Of a DNA stretch of 64,000 nt, positions 24,414 through 38,300 are shown one piece after another (the stretch's first letter is position 1; the number at the start of each line of letters is the position of its first letter). Origin of the DNA: Bradysia coprophila. Its lineage: Eukaryota; Arthropoda; Insecta; Diptera; Sciaridae. The stretch lies in NCBI RefSeq assembly GCF_014529535.1, contig NC_050736.1, forward strand, positions 5,146,001 through 5,210,000, written 5' to 3'. The notes beneath the pieces are model-generated. The model was given only the letters and a program-made list of their open reading frames with translations. It was not told where the DNA came from and ran no database searches. A program made the translations under genes and the position numbers.

Positions 24414-27400
24414 GCTTTAGAATTTACCTTGCATGACCCAATGTATGGTTTTTCCGTTTCAACTGTTAAAGCTATACGATTTAACGACCCCGTTTAAGAT
24501 AGTGGAAATTCAGTCATTCGTTTCACGTTGTTGTGTGTTCGCAGTTCTCTTAAATATTTCGAAGTGTTTTAGTTATAAAATGCACAAATTAATTAATTTG
24601 GATGAAATGCTTTTTTAAAACTGAATAGACAAAAATTTTGTGTCAGCCGAAATATTTGCGATGGAACAAATATTTATGTTACTACGAAAAAACTGAACGA
24701 ATTTCAAAAAATTTGTGTTAGCACAAATAACTTGTACCACCACTAAAATTGTCAATACCACAACAAAAGCAGAAACGACTAATATAAATTATTAATATAA
24801 ATTTCCTCCAGTTAATGTGTTCTTATAATGAAAGTATGTTACAACGAAAGGAGTAAAAGATTTTGTATCAACCGCGAAGTGTAACTTTTAAATAAATAAG
24901 GACGTAGCAGATACAAAGTTTTTGTGGCAATATGTCTATTCGTTTCTAGGTTACATCCGTGGCTTATTTTGTTTAAAATATCGCCTAAAATTTGTTTTAA
25001 AATCTTTTACTTCGTTTAACAAACATTATGCAATACACTACCACAACTAGCGATACTCTCTTATATTTTATCGTTGATGTCGATAACAGATGGTTAAAAG
25101 CTTTTAAAATGAAAATAAATGACAATAAACCATCCTATCTTGAAAGAGTTGTAATATACAAAATCAACAAAAAACACATAATTTTATATAATTCTTCTGT
25201 ATCAAGATACATTTAATTCGATATCTTATTTTAACACCTCGTCGAAAAACGCGATTAATATCTTGAATCGAAAAAAAAAGTTAAGACAATATTTTCAAAT
25301 TTACGGTTTTACTGAAAGTCTCATTAGCGAGATGATCTTCTAAAAGAAAACGGAGAACATAGAAAGCTCTTTTACCGATGAACTGCGCAAGACGGTATGT
25401 GTGTGTGTGTTCATTGTACATAAATATCCTGGTATGTATGTACTTTACAGCTTTATTAAAGGGGTGGTAAACACGCGCCGTTCGAAAACATGAGGTTACT
25501 GTAAATACAATATAAAAGAAGTAATTTTTTGAGCTTAAAAGTAATAAATATAAATTATGCATTCACGGCCGTTAAACGTACATAATATTGTGGATTTGCT
25601 GGATGCAATTGGATAAATGCAGCTTCTACTGCTATTATTATTTTGTAATTTCGTTTCTTTATTTACATTGATGGATAAATTGGAATAGGAAGTAAAGGAA
25701 AATTAAATTAAGTTTTGTATTTGTGTCATGGTGTGGTGATGAATATGAATTTCTACTTTTATAACGTGAAAATGTTGAATCTATTAAATGTGGTTGACGT
25801 TACTCATTTACGAATCCCGGTCGTTAAAGATTAATTACTATTATTTATAACACCATTATTTTAGCTTGGGTAGAAAGATGACTAGCGAATCAAATTCGCA
25901 CAGGATATCTGAACCTGTCTTTCCTTTGCTTATTGTAGCAGAATTTTAATGGTTTCTGTATAGCGTGCAACAAGAGTAACTATAAAACGTAAAGAAATGT
26001 AAGAATGAACAATTAAATTTGTATTTATGGTAATTAATGTATGTTGCGAAGTTCTCCGGATGTAGTACGGCCATCTGTTGCTGGAAATTAGTTTATATGT
26101 AAAGAACTCAGTACTGCTAACAAGGGATAATTTTTCAAGAATGGTAATTCCGAAAATTCTGCAAAATTTTCCGAAATATATTTTCAGTACTTTCAGGAAT
26201 TTTCAGAATAAAAATTCCCAAAAAAACCTTGCTTCTCTCACTCCACTGATAAAATTAACCGTCATGCGGAATTGAATGCTGGTACTGGGAACATTCTACA
26301 ATGTAGAGGTCAATCGAAATGTATTTATAGGCAATACAATGACGTGTCAAAATTGATGAAATGCACGGGATAAAGTCGTATTGCCCATAATTATGACGCG
26401 ACGAGGGATTCTCTGAAAATAACGTCGAACAAATTAGCAAATTTTCTAGTTCTAAACGAAAGATAAGGTAAGAAGATTACTATTAAATTCGATCTAATGT
26501 TCTAAATAAGTATAAACGAATACTTTCCGTGTGCATCCAGAAAAAGAAAATTCGGACAATACTCCGGGTATGTGTAAAATTCGTCGGAACGGCTTTATAT
26601 ACTTCATTGACGTATATGATACATGGACAATGTTTTTTATACGTGGGACGGAAGTTAAACGCACATAACGTATGTTAAACGTATATGTTGGTCTTGATAA
26701 TCCAAGTCCATAACTATAGATATATCTTGCCATCAAGTCTTAATATCAATTATGGTAGAAAACGACATATAATTATTTATGTGGTTTACGATATAACGTG
26801 ATTTGCGTAATTTATACGTCACACACGTGTATGGCTTTCAAAGTACACTTCAACAATAAGAAATGTCAACCAACACTACTGTACTGTAACATTAGAAAGA
26901 TCGTTAGCTCATGATCCAGAGGTCCCCAGTTCAATTCCCAAAGGAGTCACTTTTTAATTTGAATAATTTGTTACCAATAACTTCAAAAATGTATAATAAC
27001 GACTATAAAACTGTGAATTCAATAAAATTAATATTTTTAAATCTCTGTCAAAGCGAAATACGTCTGGCACGTATTTTATTCAAGCCCACTGTACCTTACC
27101 TTACCACACTTTTTAACAGGGGGCACGAATGATATACGTACAGCACGTAGGAAATTTCGCTCAGTGTGCGGTGCGAAGTAATCACTGAATAAGAAAAAAA
27201 AAGAGATATAAAGGAGTTCAATGAGGGTTTCAAAAGTGAAAATGAATAATGAATCAGAAAATATGAAAATTTACTAGGATAAATAAGTAAATCACGGTGC
27301 CGCTTAACAAAAATAAAAGATTTCTGAAGGTTACCAAAAAAAATGACTTCTGATCCGAGTGCTAGGACCTGAAAGGAGTGCAAAACCGCTTTGCTTAGTC

Positions 27401-29378
27401 TTCGGCTAGATCCTTCCCCATAGTCGACTTGTGAAAATAACGACATTTTCCATACATTTTCAAGATTCTTCGGAAAGTGATGATACAGAACTGTTGCCTA
27501 CCGGCGTTTTTATTTTTTTATTTTTTATCGACAAACGACGTTATTCTGAGCAAAAAATTGTTCAAAATGACGAAAAACTTATCGCTGTAGTACAATTAAA
27601 TCTTTTACTTCTTTCGTTGATAACATCACCTAGTGTTTGATTGAAAATCTTTTACTTCATTCGTTGCAACATTCGTTGTTATAAAAAACCATATCAACCG
27701 GTTGGCCAGCGCTTATTTTTGAAATTGCTGTCGATAACACATGATTTAACGTGTCCATGTCCAAGTACTTGTTGTATTCGGCTATCATGTGGATCCAAAA
27801 ACAAACAAAAAATAACTTTTTTTTACAAATTCTTATTTATTCTCTTATTCTCATAAAAAATACGTTTCAGCTTACGATTATATCACATATCTGATGTGGA
27901 TATTTACATAGGCTTTTTTTCTTTGCATAATCTAAACTTGACTAAAAAATATTTTAAAAATAAATTCGTTAGAATTCAAAATAAACAATGAAAAACAATC
28001 TATACACATCACTAGTTTCTTTTTTATCTACAAAAAAAAGAAGAAGAAATTCTAATAATTAAAAAATGATTTCTAGTGGTCTAATTTCTCTTCTCTCCTC
28101 CATTTTTTTCTTCTTCTTCTTCTACTTGTCTTATTGCTGCACTATAATGAATTAACAATGTCTAAACTAAATGAAAGAAAAAAAAAGTTGCCGAATAACA
28201 ATTCCAAGTTTCCCATAAATTTTTGATGGCTAAAAATGAAAATTTGTCAATCGACATGAGGAAATCAAAATGAAAGTAAGAAAAAAGAATGAGTAACGTG
28301 AATATGGGACACTTGAAAAAGAAAATGAAAATTATAAAATGACATGACAGCACAATATAAATGATCGATAAAATGAAAACTTTCATAAAATGTTCACAAT
28401 AAATTATTACAACGAAATTTTGTTATACGCCAGTGTGTTTTGCAGATTTCTTCAACGTTTTCCATGACCAATAAGTACAAAATGATACGCACATGTAAAT
28501 TTTGGGTTGTTGATTTGTTTTTAATTTTATTTTTCCGTGGAAAATTGTAATAAATAGAAAATATTTAAAAACTAAAACTAGCAAGTAAATTTAAATTAAC
28601 TACAGGAACTAATAATATTATATAGAATGTGTCCGTGGTGCGACATGACTGTTTCTTTTTCTTGTTCAGATTTTTTTTTAAATAAAATTTCGAAGAGCCA
28701 ATTAAGTGTAAAAATGAATAAATTGCCAAAAGATTGATAAAAAAAAATTAGGAGATTATTATGTTATAAACGTATTGGTTGTGTGGCCATAAGATGAAAC
28801 TAAATTTTTCATTTAAAAAAAAATAATCGAAAGATAATTTCAGAACGAAAAAAAGGGAAAATTTTTTAAACTTGTTGCCCACAGCACTCTTAATCGAAAT
28901 TATTGGTAAAATTGTCTTGGTTCGGTTGGTTGGTTTAACTTTAAATTAAATTACAATTTTTTAAATTAAAAACCGTTTCCACATTCGAAACGGATTGTTG
29001 AATTCTCAGTACAAAAAACTCATCCTCGGTTTTATAGAAATTTTTAAAAATATTTTAAGTATCTTCAGATATTCGGATTCACTATCACATTCACTCGATT
29101 AAATTTTTTGGGGAATATTTTCTTACAAAATTTCGAAACGAATAGCACCGGGCTATTTGGAAACTTAAACTGAAAATAATTGGACATAAAATTATTGACA
29201 CTCTGGATAAAAGAGGTATATACGTATGCCTAGATGCCTTTTTGTGACTATAATGGTGGTCACCAGAACTGATTTACATTTAAGACACATTGCGTGAATA
29301 AAATTAAATAAATCTTTCGAACAATAAGGGAATACACGATTACAACCAATCCATCATCCTGGAACATTCACACTAATT

Positions 29379-32300
29379 TTAATACAATTCACCATCCATA
29401 TTACTCAACAAATTCTTTTTGTCTTCCTTCCTCGATTCCCGTTGTATCGATTTCGGATCAAAACATGGCTGTAACAATGGAAAGGAAAATCCGTCAATAA
29501 AATGTAAGTCAATGGGATAGTCACATCAATTACCGTATCACAAATATTCATGTTGCAACAGTCTTCTATTGTTATTTCACATTGTTCGGTCGTTGGACGA
29601 CACGTTAGTGGTGTAACGTTCTTTGTAACGACAAAAGTTTTCTTGATTTTCGGTCGCAATGGCTGGTAAATGCGACGCATTGACTTAACGATGAGAAACA
29701 CTAGTGTTAACGAGGCAGTGATACCGATAGAGGCAATGATTATGGTTCGGTATAGTGAATCGTTGCACTGGTAATTTGAATCATCGAATGAGCTTCTAGT
29801 TGCGTCTACCAGATGATTGTTGGTGGCATTGTGAGCAGTGTTGCAGCTGAAAAAGGTAAGAAAACCATTGATTACTCATACAGAGAAGATAATTAGAGAG
29901 GATTGAGAGGATCAAGTCATAGTCAAGAAACTAGAGACTAGAGTAATGAAAGAGCTTTTTAAGAGGTAGACCAGCTGAGACTCATAGGAAATGATAATTA
30001 TATCAAAAGTAATTCAACTTACTCTCCACAAACTTTCGCCAAATCGTGATCGCCTGCATCGACTTTCCCGTTCTCACAGAATTCCTCGCACAATTTGTCC
30101 GTATTCATAATCTCACAATGCCGTCCGCTGAATGACGATGATGAACAGTGGCAGACCGGTCCACCTTGTTCAATAGCGCACCGTCCGCCGTTTATGCAAA
30201 ATCCCTGACACAAATTCACCTCACATCTTTCGCCGGTAAAGCCATCATCACAACTACACTTTGCATATCCAGTCGATGTCACGGAACAAGCTCCTTGAAC
30301 ACAATAATTATGACAAATAGGAACTTCACATCGTACACCGCTAAACTCTTTCGGACATATGCACAAATTTGTTTTGGGGTTCAGATCACCGTTATTTAAA
30401 CAATAGTCTTGTGGCTTCGGTGTGGTTGTTGTTGACGACGGTTTTTCGCTTGAAGATCCTGCTAGAATTTCCTCTTTGACTTTACTCAAAACAGTTGTAC
30501 ATTCCGGGTTGTTACTCTGTGTAGATAGTAAATGACTTCTGGATATGATGCCCAGCGGAATTGTGGATATATTTTGGACGATTTCTGGCCGATCGGTGAC
30601 CGTTGCATTCTTAGCAATTTTCCAAACTGCTTGATGTGTATGATCGGTCCAGTAAACATTGTCTCTATCAACAGTTATACCATACGGATTATTTTCTACA
30701 TCTCTAACTAATGTTCTTCTATCGGTTCCATCTAGAGCAGCACTTTCAACAGCGAAATGATTTCCTTCCAAATTGTCCACCCAGTAAATTCGTTTAGAAA
30801 ACTGATCAACCGTAATTCCTATGGGCATAAACAGAATTTTATCGTCGCCCTTGTTACTAATCAGAACTTGTTGATTGGAACCATCCATCATAGCACTTTC
30901 GATCGACGGATTGGTGTGATTCGAATTTGTATAATAAATTTTCCTTCGACAAGGATCGATTGTAATTCCTCTCGGTATCTTATCATTCGTGAATTTCAGC
31001 AAAACTTTCGGTTCAACCATTTTGTCGACAGTTGCCTGGTAAATGATTTTCTCTCTAGAATCTGTCCAATACAGATCCCGTTCGAACAAATCGAAAGCCA
31101 ATGCTTCGATCACCTCACCATCAGTCTTATGCAATATTTTCTCCACCTGATGTGTATAATCATCGTTGGACAATTTTAAAGAAAATATGCTGCCGTTGTT
31201 GCCATTGTGCGTGGTGAAATAAAGAGTCTCCTCAGTTTCATCGAATGTTAAGGCATTTAAGCCGTTAAACTGATGAGCGGCAGTTGTGGTTTGATTCCAG
31301 CTTGAATCGTAAAACGTAATTAGTCCTTTTGTTGTAACTGCGAATTCTGTAACAACAAATAAAAGAAAATTGGTTTTAGTGTTTGATCAACTTCTGACTG
31401 TTTAAACAGAAGTGTGTACATTCATTCATACGCAAAATCATATCCTATAGTGGTTGAGATAGCTTACTTCAACTAGTCTCCTATACTACTGTAGCTCAGA
31501 ACTTTTTCATACACGCAATTCCAGCCTCGTCTTTTCACATGAGCCAGTACACAGTGTGTACACACTGATCAAATTTACTCAAATGTTATCAGTCGTTGAA
31601 GTTGAAAACATTTTAACCAAGCTGATGACTTCGATAAACAGTCGACAACTGGATAAAAAGGTCTTAACATTGAAACTCGTTATGATTGGGAAAAAAATCA
31701 ATTTATACCTCAATACAATCAATATGCTTAAAAACAATCACTACACTACACAGCGAGTAGCAACAGTAAACAGTTCTGTTTGCGGAAAACTTCTAAAGAT
31801 TTTATTTGATAGAGTGTCACTTTCAGTGACTAGACACATCTTTGTTAGACGACATTATACCTAAAATTATTATTCTTTAGTAAACACTGCGTGTACTCTT
31901 CATTTCGCCTGCGTACGGAAAAAACTGAATATCATTCGAATACATTTTCAAGCTGGCAGGCGATATGGCTTCTTTTTTTTTTGTTAATTTCATGTGTTGA
32001 CGCAGTTCCTTTTGCATGTTGTTTAAATAAGACAGAATAATGAAGAGTTCTCCATTAAACCGATCACCAACTGTATTTATTTGCTATACTCTATTTAAAT
32101 GACAAACAAATTGAATAAATTAATCACATTTTTCTAAACATGCTGTTGAAAAAAATTCTAAATGAATGTTTTATGGCCATTCATATTCATATCAAAACGA
32201 ATTCTGCTAGTTAAGTCATTAATTCTTATTTAAAGTTACGTAAATTTATTGGTTATTCAATTGATACGGTTGAAGGGTCTTATAGCTTTCGTTTTCGATT

Positions 32301-35300
32301 GAATTCAACAACGAAATTAGCGAACGTGTGGAATTGTTGCAAAAGGTATTATATTGATGTTTCTCATCTATCTAAGTTAGTTTTCAAGATGTTTCTTACT
32401 AAATTCTAAGTTCTTTATAACTCTCATTTAAATTTACTTGACTCCATCAGTTTTACAGAAACTCAAATCGCGAAATTATTAATCGAAAATCTACGTTTTT
32501 ATCCTGCGTGTGTTCAATCTACGTTTTTATCCTGCGCGTGTTCAGCATACGATAAGATAGAAATATCGAGCTATCTTTTAATGGTCACATTTATCCACCA
32601 TCATACAAAAGCTCTTTAGATGGACCACCTCATTTTAATGGTTTTATTTCTTTAGAACCAGTTCTCCTTGCTGGTTTTACAAACAGTAAACTTACACAGA
32701 TAGTAGGCATATCAACATTTTTACAAACGGATCTATTACTTCATTCGATTTAACTATTCTCAAGCAATTGATTTCAAATCTTTTACTTCATGTTTTTCAA
32801 CATGATTTTTGCTATATAAGATCATAATTGTGTTTGCCGTTTCTTATTACAATGGTTATCGATAACACATGACGGTCATCCCTTACAGGTGACACAAAGC
32901 TTGTGTGAACTTTTACCCAAAATATGACCAGATTTACGTAATCAAGAGTTTCTATAGTGATTTTAAAAAAACCGGTGGAATAGGGTTAAACCGCTGCAAA
33001 AGATCGGGAAAAAAATTCGAATATTTTATTGTCTTATCAGGAACGCAGGCAGGTAGTAAGATGTATCGTAAAATAATGGCAACAGAACAAAAAATGAACT
33101 TTTACTGTAACAACTGGATTTTGATTGATTACACTGAAAAAGTAATCGGGAAAGATCGGGAAAAAAATTCGAATATTTTATTGTCTTATCAGGAACGCAG
33201 GCAGGTAGTAAGATGTATCGTAAAATAATGGCAACAGAACAAAAAATGAACTTTTACTGTAACAACTGGATTTTGATTGATTACACTGAAAAAGTAATAA
33301 AACCGAAAGTAGCTGTTTACTGTCGATTAAGTCAAAAGCTTAAAACCGCTAATAATGAATCATGCAAATTTTTTGATTTATAATAACCTTCGATGTAAAC
33401 AAACAATCAAAAAAAAAAATGAGAGAAATCGAGAATCGGAATACTGAGTCAAGCTTTGACTAAAATTCCGGAACAGCCTTGTCTAGTACTGTACATTCGA
33501 GCATTTAAGTGTGATAACTATATTAAGAAAAGTGGAAGTGGCAGTTGTAATACATGAAAACAGTTTTAATCTGCGGAAATAATTGGTGTATAAAATTTAT
33601 TGCCAATTAAAGAAAATTTTTTTTTTTTGTTTAATTAGTACTGTCTGTATAACATTTTAATCCATTTAAAATTTCGATTGGATATGTATCAGTTATCCCA
33701 CTGAAACGAACGGATATTTTATAATTTTCCAGTCAAGTTCTAAGAAAGGCAAATATGACTTATAAATATTTATTGAATTTGCTTAGTGGCTTTATTAATT
33801 ACTGAATTGTAATTCGATTTCAAAATTTGATACAGCTGATCGCAAATATTAACGTTTTAATTTTCTGTTCACCTGTTCCGTTTAACTGAATCCAAATTGA
33901 ATATTCACACACCGACAGAATGAATTTATATTTACGTTTATGTGATAAAATCGTTGAAACAAAGCACAAGGATGGCATCAGTGCCAGATTAAAATATTTC
34001 TCACAGAAAACTGAATTATTTATTTACCATTTTGTAATCTCGAAATTATATTCTTGGCACGAAATGGAACATGATTGGAAATCGAATAAGAGGTAGACTG
34101 TGTAAAGGATGGACTGGACACTGTTGAAGATTATGCTAATAAGCCGAAGGTCAATAATTAGAAAAGGGTAGCCAAAAATTGATGTACCCAGCAATGACGA
34201 AGTGTGGTGCAGCTGGTGCAGACACCCAACATTTAATTGTTTTAAGTAAGTAATCGATTTTGACCAGACTATTATTCAAGTAAATAAATCAGGCAACAAT
34301 GTCAATTACAGTTTTTGTGGTTCATATTTGACTGAACATCAAGAAATGATTTTGAATGAAAAAAAACAACGTCTAATGTCGTCAATGAATTAAAATGTAA
34401 AGTCAATTTGGGGTCAAAATATTAAAAATTCAAGCAACTCGAACATTCTAAATGGCAAATTTATTTTACTTATAAAGTTCTTTACTTACAAAATGCAATT
34501 CGTTACAGTTACTTGAACGTGTAGCCTGTTCTATCGATATATATATATATATATATATATTATTCGATATCATTTGCATTAGTTGAAGTGTTATTAATGT
34601 TTACTAAACAGTTTTTTAATTCAATTTGTTTCGATTCTTTTTTCGCATTGCCACGCTCAATTGTTTAAGTATCGATACATAAATTGGTGTGACCATTTTG
34701 GCATACATAATAATATATGATCAAGCATAATATTTGCAAATCAAAGACTGTATACGCCGATCTAGTCACGTAGGCCACTTGAAAGAAATTCGCTGAAGAA
34801 GTGAAATGTGATATACAATTTCAGTTCGTTTATTTATATATCCAAAACGCTCTTGTATAACAAATAAAAAAAAACTGTTTGATGGCGTTAATGGTTAAAA
34901 ATTAGCGATAAATCATACGTGTTTCACAGTTTCTAACATGAATCTAATGATGTCGTTCATAATTCTATGCAGATACGCTGACAAACACGTTGTTATCATG
35001 AAGCATTTCTTATCGCACATTCAGGTATTCCTGATAATAAAAAAAAATGTTTAATGTGTTGTGCGGAACGATTTCATAATGTAGAATACAGTTTAAGTAA
35101 GTTTACACGAATTCTAATTTTATCTTCGATTATGCACATGATTTTGATTAGGTAAATACACAATAAATTTTCGGTGTTACACACTGATGCGATGTTATCA
35201 GAAAAGTAACTTGTGTTTAGTCAGCATTTATTCGCACATTTCATGCAATTGTTAGTCATCACAACTGATCACCGTTTAAAATCATTTTGGGATTTTCCAC

Positions 35301-38300
35301 TTGGGGAAACAAAATCCTGTTGGTTGGAAAAATTCATTTTCTTAAAGCATTAAAATTCATTTACTACCTGCCCCATGCGAAAGTTGACCATTACATAGCA
35401 ATTTGTCCCCTTCGAAAATGATCCATTACAATGTTTTTTGGTTCATTTTTTTAATTTTCCTATGGGGAAATAAACTTTCGTATGGGGCAGTTAACTAGAA
35501 TACGTTAGATGCTGCTAGGTACTTCATTTCTTCGGAAACAACTTTGTGAGTTTGCCTTCTTGACAAAATTTTTACCACATGTAATGAATTACTTTAGCAG
35601 CATCCGATGTAACCTACTATTCTCGTGGCGTAGTGAGTAAAATAGTGAATTGTATCTCGTGTGATTGGCTTAATAAAAATTCCCAATCAAGGATGTAATA
35701 TTCTATAGGTTGTCGCCCTCTGTACGTTGACTGATCAGAAATAAATACCAAGTACTTGATAATTATAACGGCCATCACTTTGATACCACTTACAATTACT
35801 AAGCTCTTCAGTTGAGCCAACAAAATTGTTACTGTATTTACAATCGCAGTGAAAGTATAAGCGTTAATTTTATCTAATCAAGATCTAATCTAAAAACGCA
35901 CGTAAAATAAAAATTCATATTTTCGAGTATCGTTCAATTGATCGAAAAAAATTGTATTTTATCTCCTGCCGTATATCTCAATGGAAAATCGAAGTGCAAA
36001 GTACCTAACGGCATTTCTTTAATTCGAATGAATTACCAATTACATTTTACATAAACTGTATCTAATATCTCCTCGGTTTGGTCAATGTACTAACTGTAGG
36101 TCATTATGAATTTTGATACAGAAAACACACACAAAAAAACTCGTTTCAAATTAGACATTTTAGGTGTTCATGAATTATAATGAGCTAAGCATAAAGGCAT
36201 TGTTTAAAGAACATTGGCCTATTGGTTCATTGAAACCGGTGCTTTGATTAATACTTTTCTTTATTTCGTGTACTTGAGATGCATTTCCTAGGTGGTGACA
36301 AAAAACTGAAGTTTTTTTCCTGAAATAATACCCCGACTGGGGCATGTAATAACCGACATTATGATTCTAAAGTTTCAGCTTTCAACGTGGCAGATATGAC
36401 ATTGAGACGTAGCGAGTTTGATTATTCTATAAAAAAAACGTCTGTGCTTGCCATAAGCGAAATACTTATTATCTAGTCATATAATACATCCGTTGCAGGT
36501 GATAATAAACGAATATTATACCGCTGCAGTAACGAATTAAGTGTTGGATACTCTTCGGTTAATTTCTCTAAAAAATTTTAATTTGGAAGTAGATAAATGC
36601 CTTACATATACACGAATGACAGAAAATTTATTTTGCCCTGTAACAATGAAAACAACAGATATTCTTGATGATAATGGAATCATGTCTCAAAAACACCAAT
36701 TACCAACAGCAACTACTTCGCTGTCTTAAAATTCAACTCGTCGGACGCGCGCTTTATCAACATCAATCAACAAACATTTCCTTAAAGTGACCTAGAGACA
36801 CCGTGATCATGTGCGCTTTTCCCAATTAAACCATTTGTATACTGCGTTTACACCCTGCCTAATTATAAAAACGAATTTTCATAAAAATTCCAGTTTTATT
36901 CAGAACGAAAAGTAAGTGTCAACGTAACTGCATTTACCATCAACACTATCAACACTGATAGTAGAGTTATACGTTAATCTCAACACTCGAAAATACTAAG
37001 TTTCAATATCTCTAAAGTTCGAGCACATTTTATTAGTTTGTTTATTTGCTCCTAATTACTGATCGGACTGCTTAGCGAACGGAGATAATGCCCCTTTATT
37101 AAACCGTGACTAGTGTCGCTGTTAATCGTGATTGCACACGTACCTTATAATCGGATCATTATCGGTAGAGTTGTACAGTACACTTACACTTTTTATAAAA
37201 AAAGCTTTCGAGTTCGCTCTGCTGAAAATAACCTGAGTTATTTTTAATGGTTGTGCGGATCGATGGATGGATGGAAGAGTACATGTACGTATACACATAC
37301 ATAACAGATTCTTCCGTAAAATGTTTGGGTCCCGTCAATGCTAGATTGAAAATCGAGCAACTTACTGATTAAACTCATGACTACAATGACTTGAGCGTGA
37401 CCTTTACACATGAAACGTCAACAATTGTCTAACATAATATTAGTGTAGTTGTAGCTTCAACCTCCAAATTGACATTTTCTCTTAATATTTAATCTAATAG
37501 AGTAGACTTCGAGCAAATAAAGGATCTGTTGTTGTATAAATGCAATCAATCTCATAGAATATCTCAACATCGTCGATCGAACAGAAGCTGTTGAGGTCAC
37601 ACACAAAAAAGAGAATAAAAAATGAATTCTACGAGAAAAAAAACTATTTCAGTAGTGTGCCGAAAAAAAACAAATCGTGAACGAATGAATGGAATTTGCA
37701 ACGTGATTTAAGCAACGAAAAAAAAAATCATCGAGTCATATACGCAATTTCGCTAAAAAATTTCTAATACTACGCAAAAGACAAATTGAGCAAAAGACAA
37801 AATCGTTATGTAATGCTAGCTAAACATTATACTAGTTGAGGTCGTGGAGGTATGTCGTACTTTTTCGATGGATATCTGAATATGTGTGGATGTGTGCGTT
37901 CTTATCGCACTACTCTTAATCATTTAATGGATGTTTGTTGACCACTTTTATCTGTTTGTTGTAATATTATGTACGTTTGACAGTATGTATCAATTAAATG
38001 TTTATTTTCCACAATAAAATGTTGTTGTGAACGCACATCAACAGCATTTCGTTAATATATCAGTTTTTTTTTCTTCTTCGCGCAATTCAAATATCACCGC
38101 AACTAACATCAAATCTCGTAAATTTTATAAATAAATTCGTGAAATTCATATGTAGCGAGTCGACACGTATATGTAAATGAAAAGGTGCATGATATGTTGT
38201 GGTAGTATGAACTTGAACGTATCGAAAGAACAAATAACACATTATCATATTTTAAAGCCAGATATGTTTAGGCGAAAGTTTTTTTTTTCGCTTTAATTGC

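Larger units (their letters stand above)
16485..29378. other. Gene desert, 12.9 kb
   Basis: I find no convincing exon on either strand. It contains the repeat elements at 19894-20229, 22052-22139, 22310-22440, 24083-24227 and 24298-24413, plus ordinary AT-rich sequence with long poly-A/poly-T runs. The open frames here have low-complexity, hydrophobic compositions typical of translated AT-rich DNA. Distal regulatory DNA for the flanking receptor and cueball genes may lie here, but I cannot point to any. Confidence 0.55.

Noticed and set aside
26890-26960. tRNA-like stretch (TTAGCTCATG ... AGTTCAATTCCC)
   Set aside because: A and B boxes are partly matched, but no cloverleaf with acceptor stem can be formed; at most a decayed tRNA or SINE scrap.
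30148-31179. Plus-strand ORFs opposite the cueball exon
   Set aside because: Antisense shadows of a conserved coding exon.
32905-33228. 107-codon plus-strand ORF in the cue intron
   Set aside because: It is produced by reading across the 152-bp duplication, whose length is not a multiple of three; no recognisable protein.
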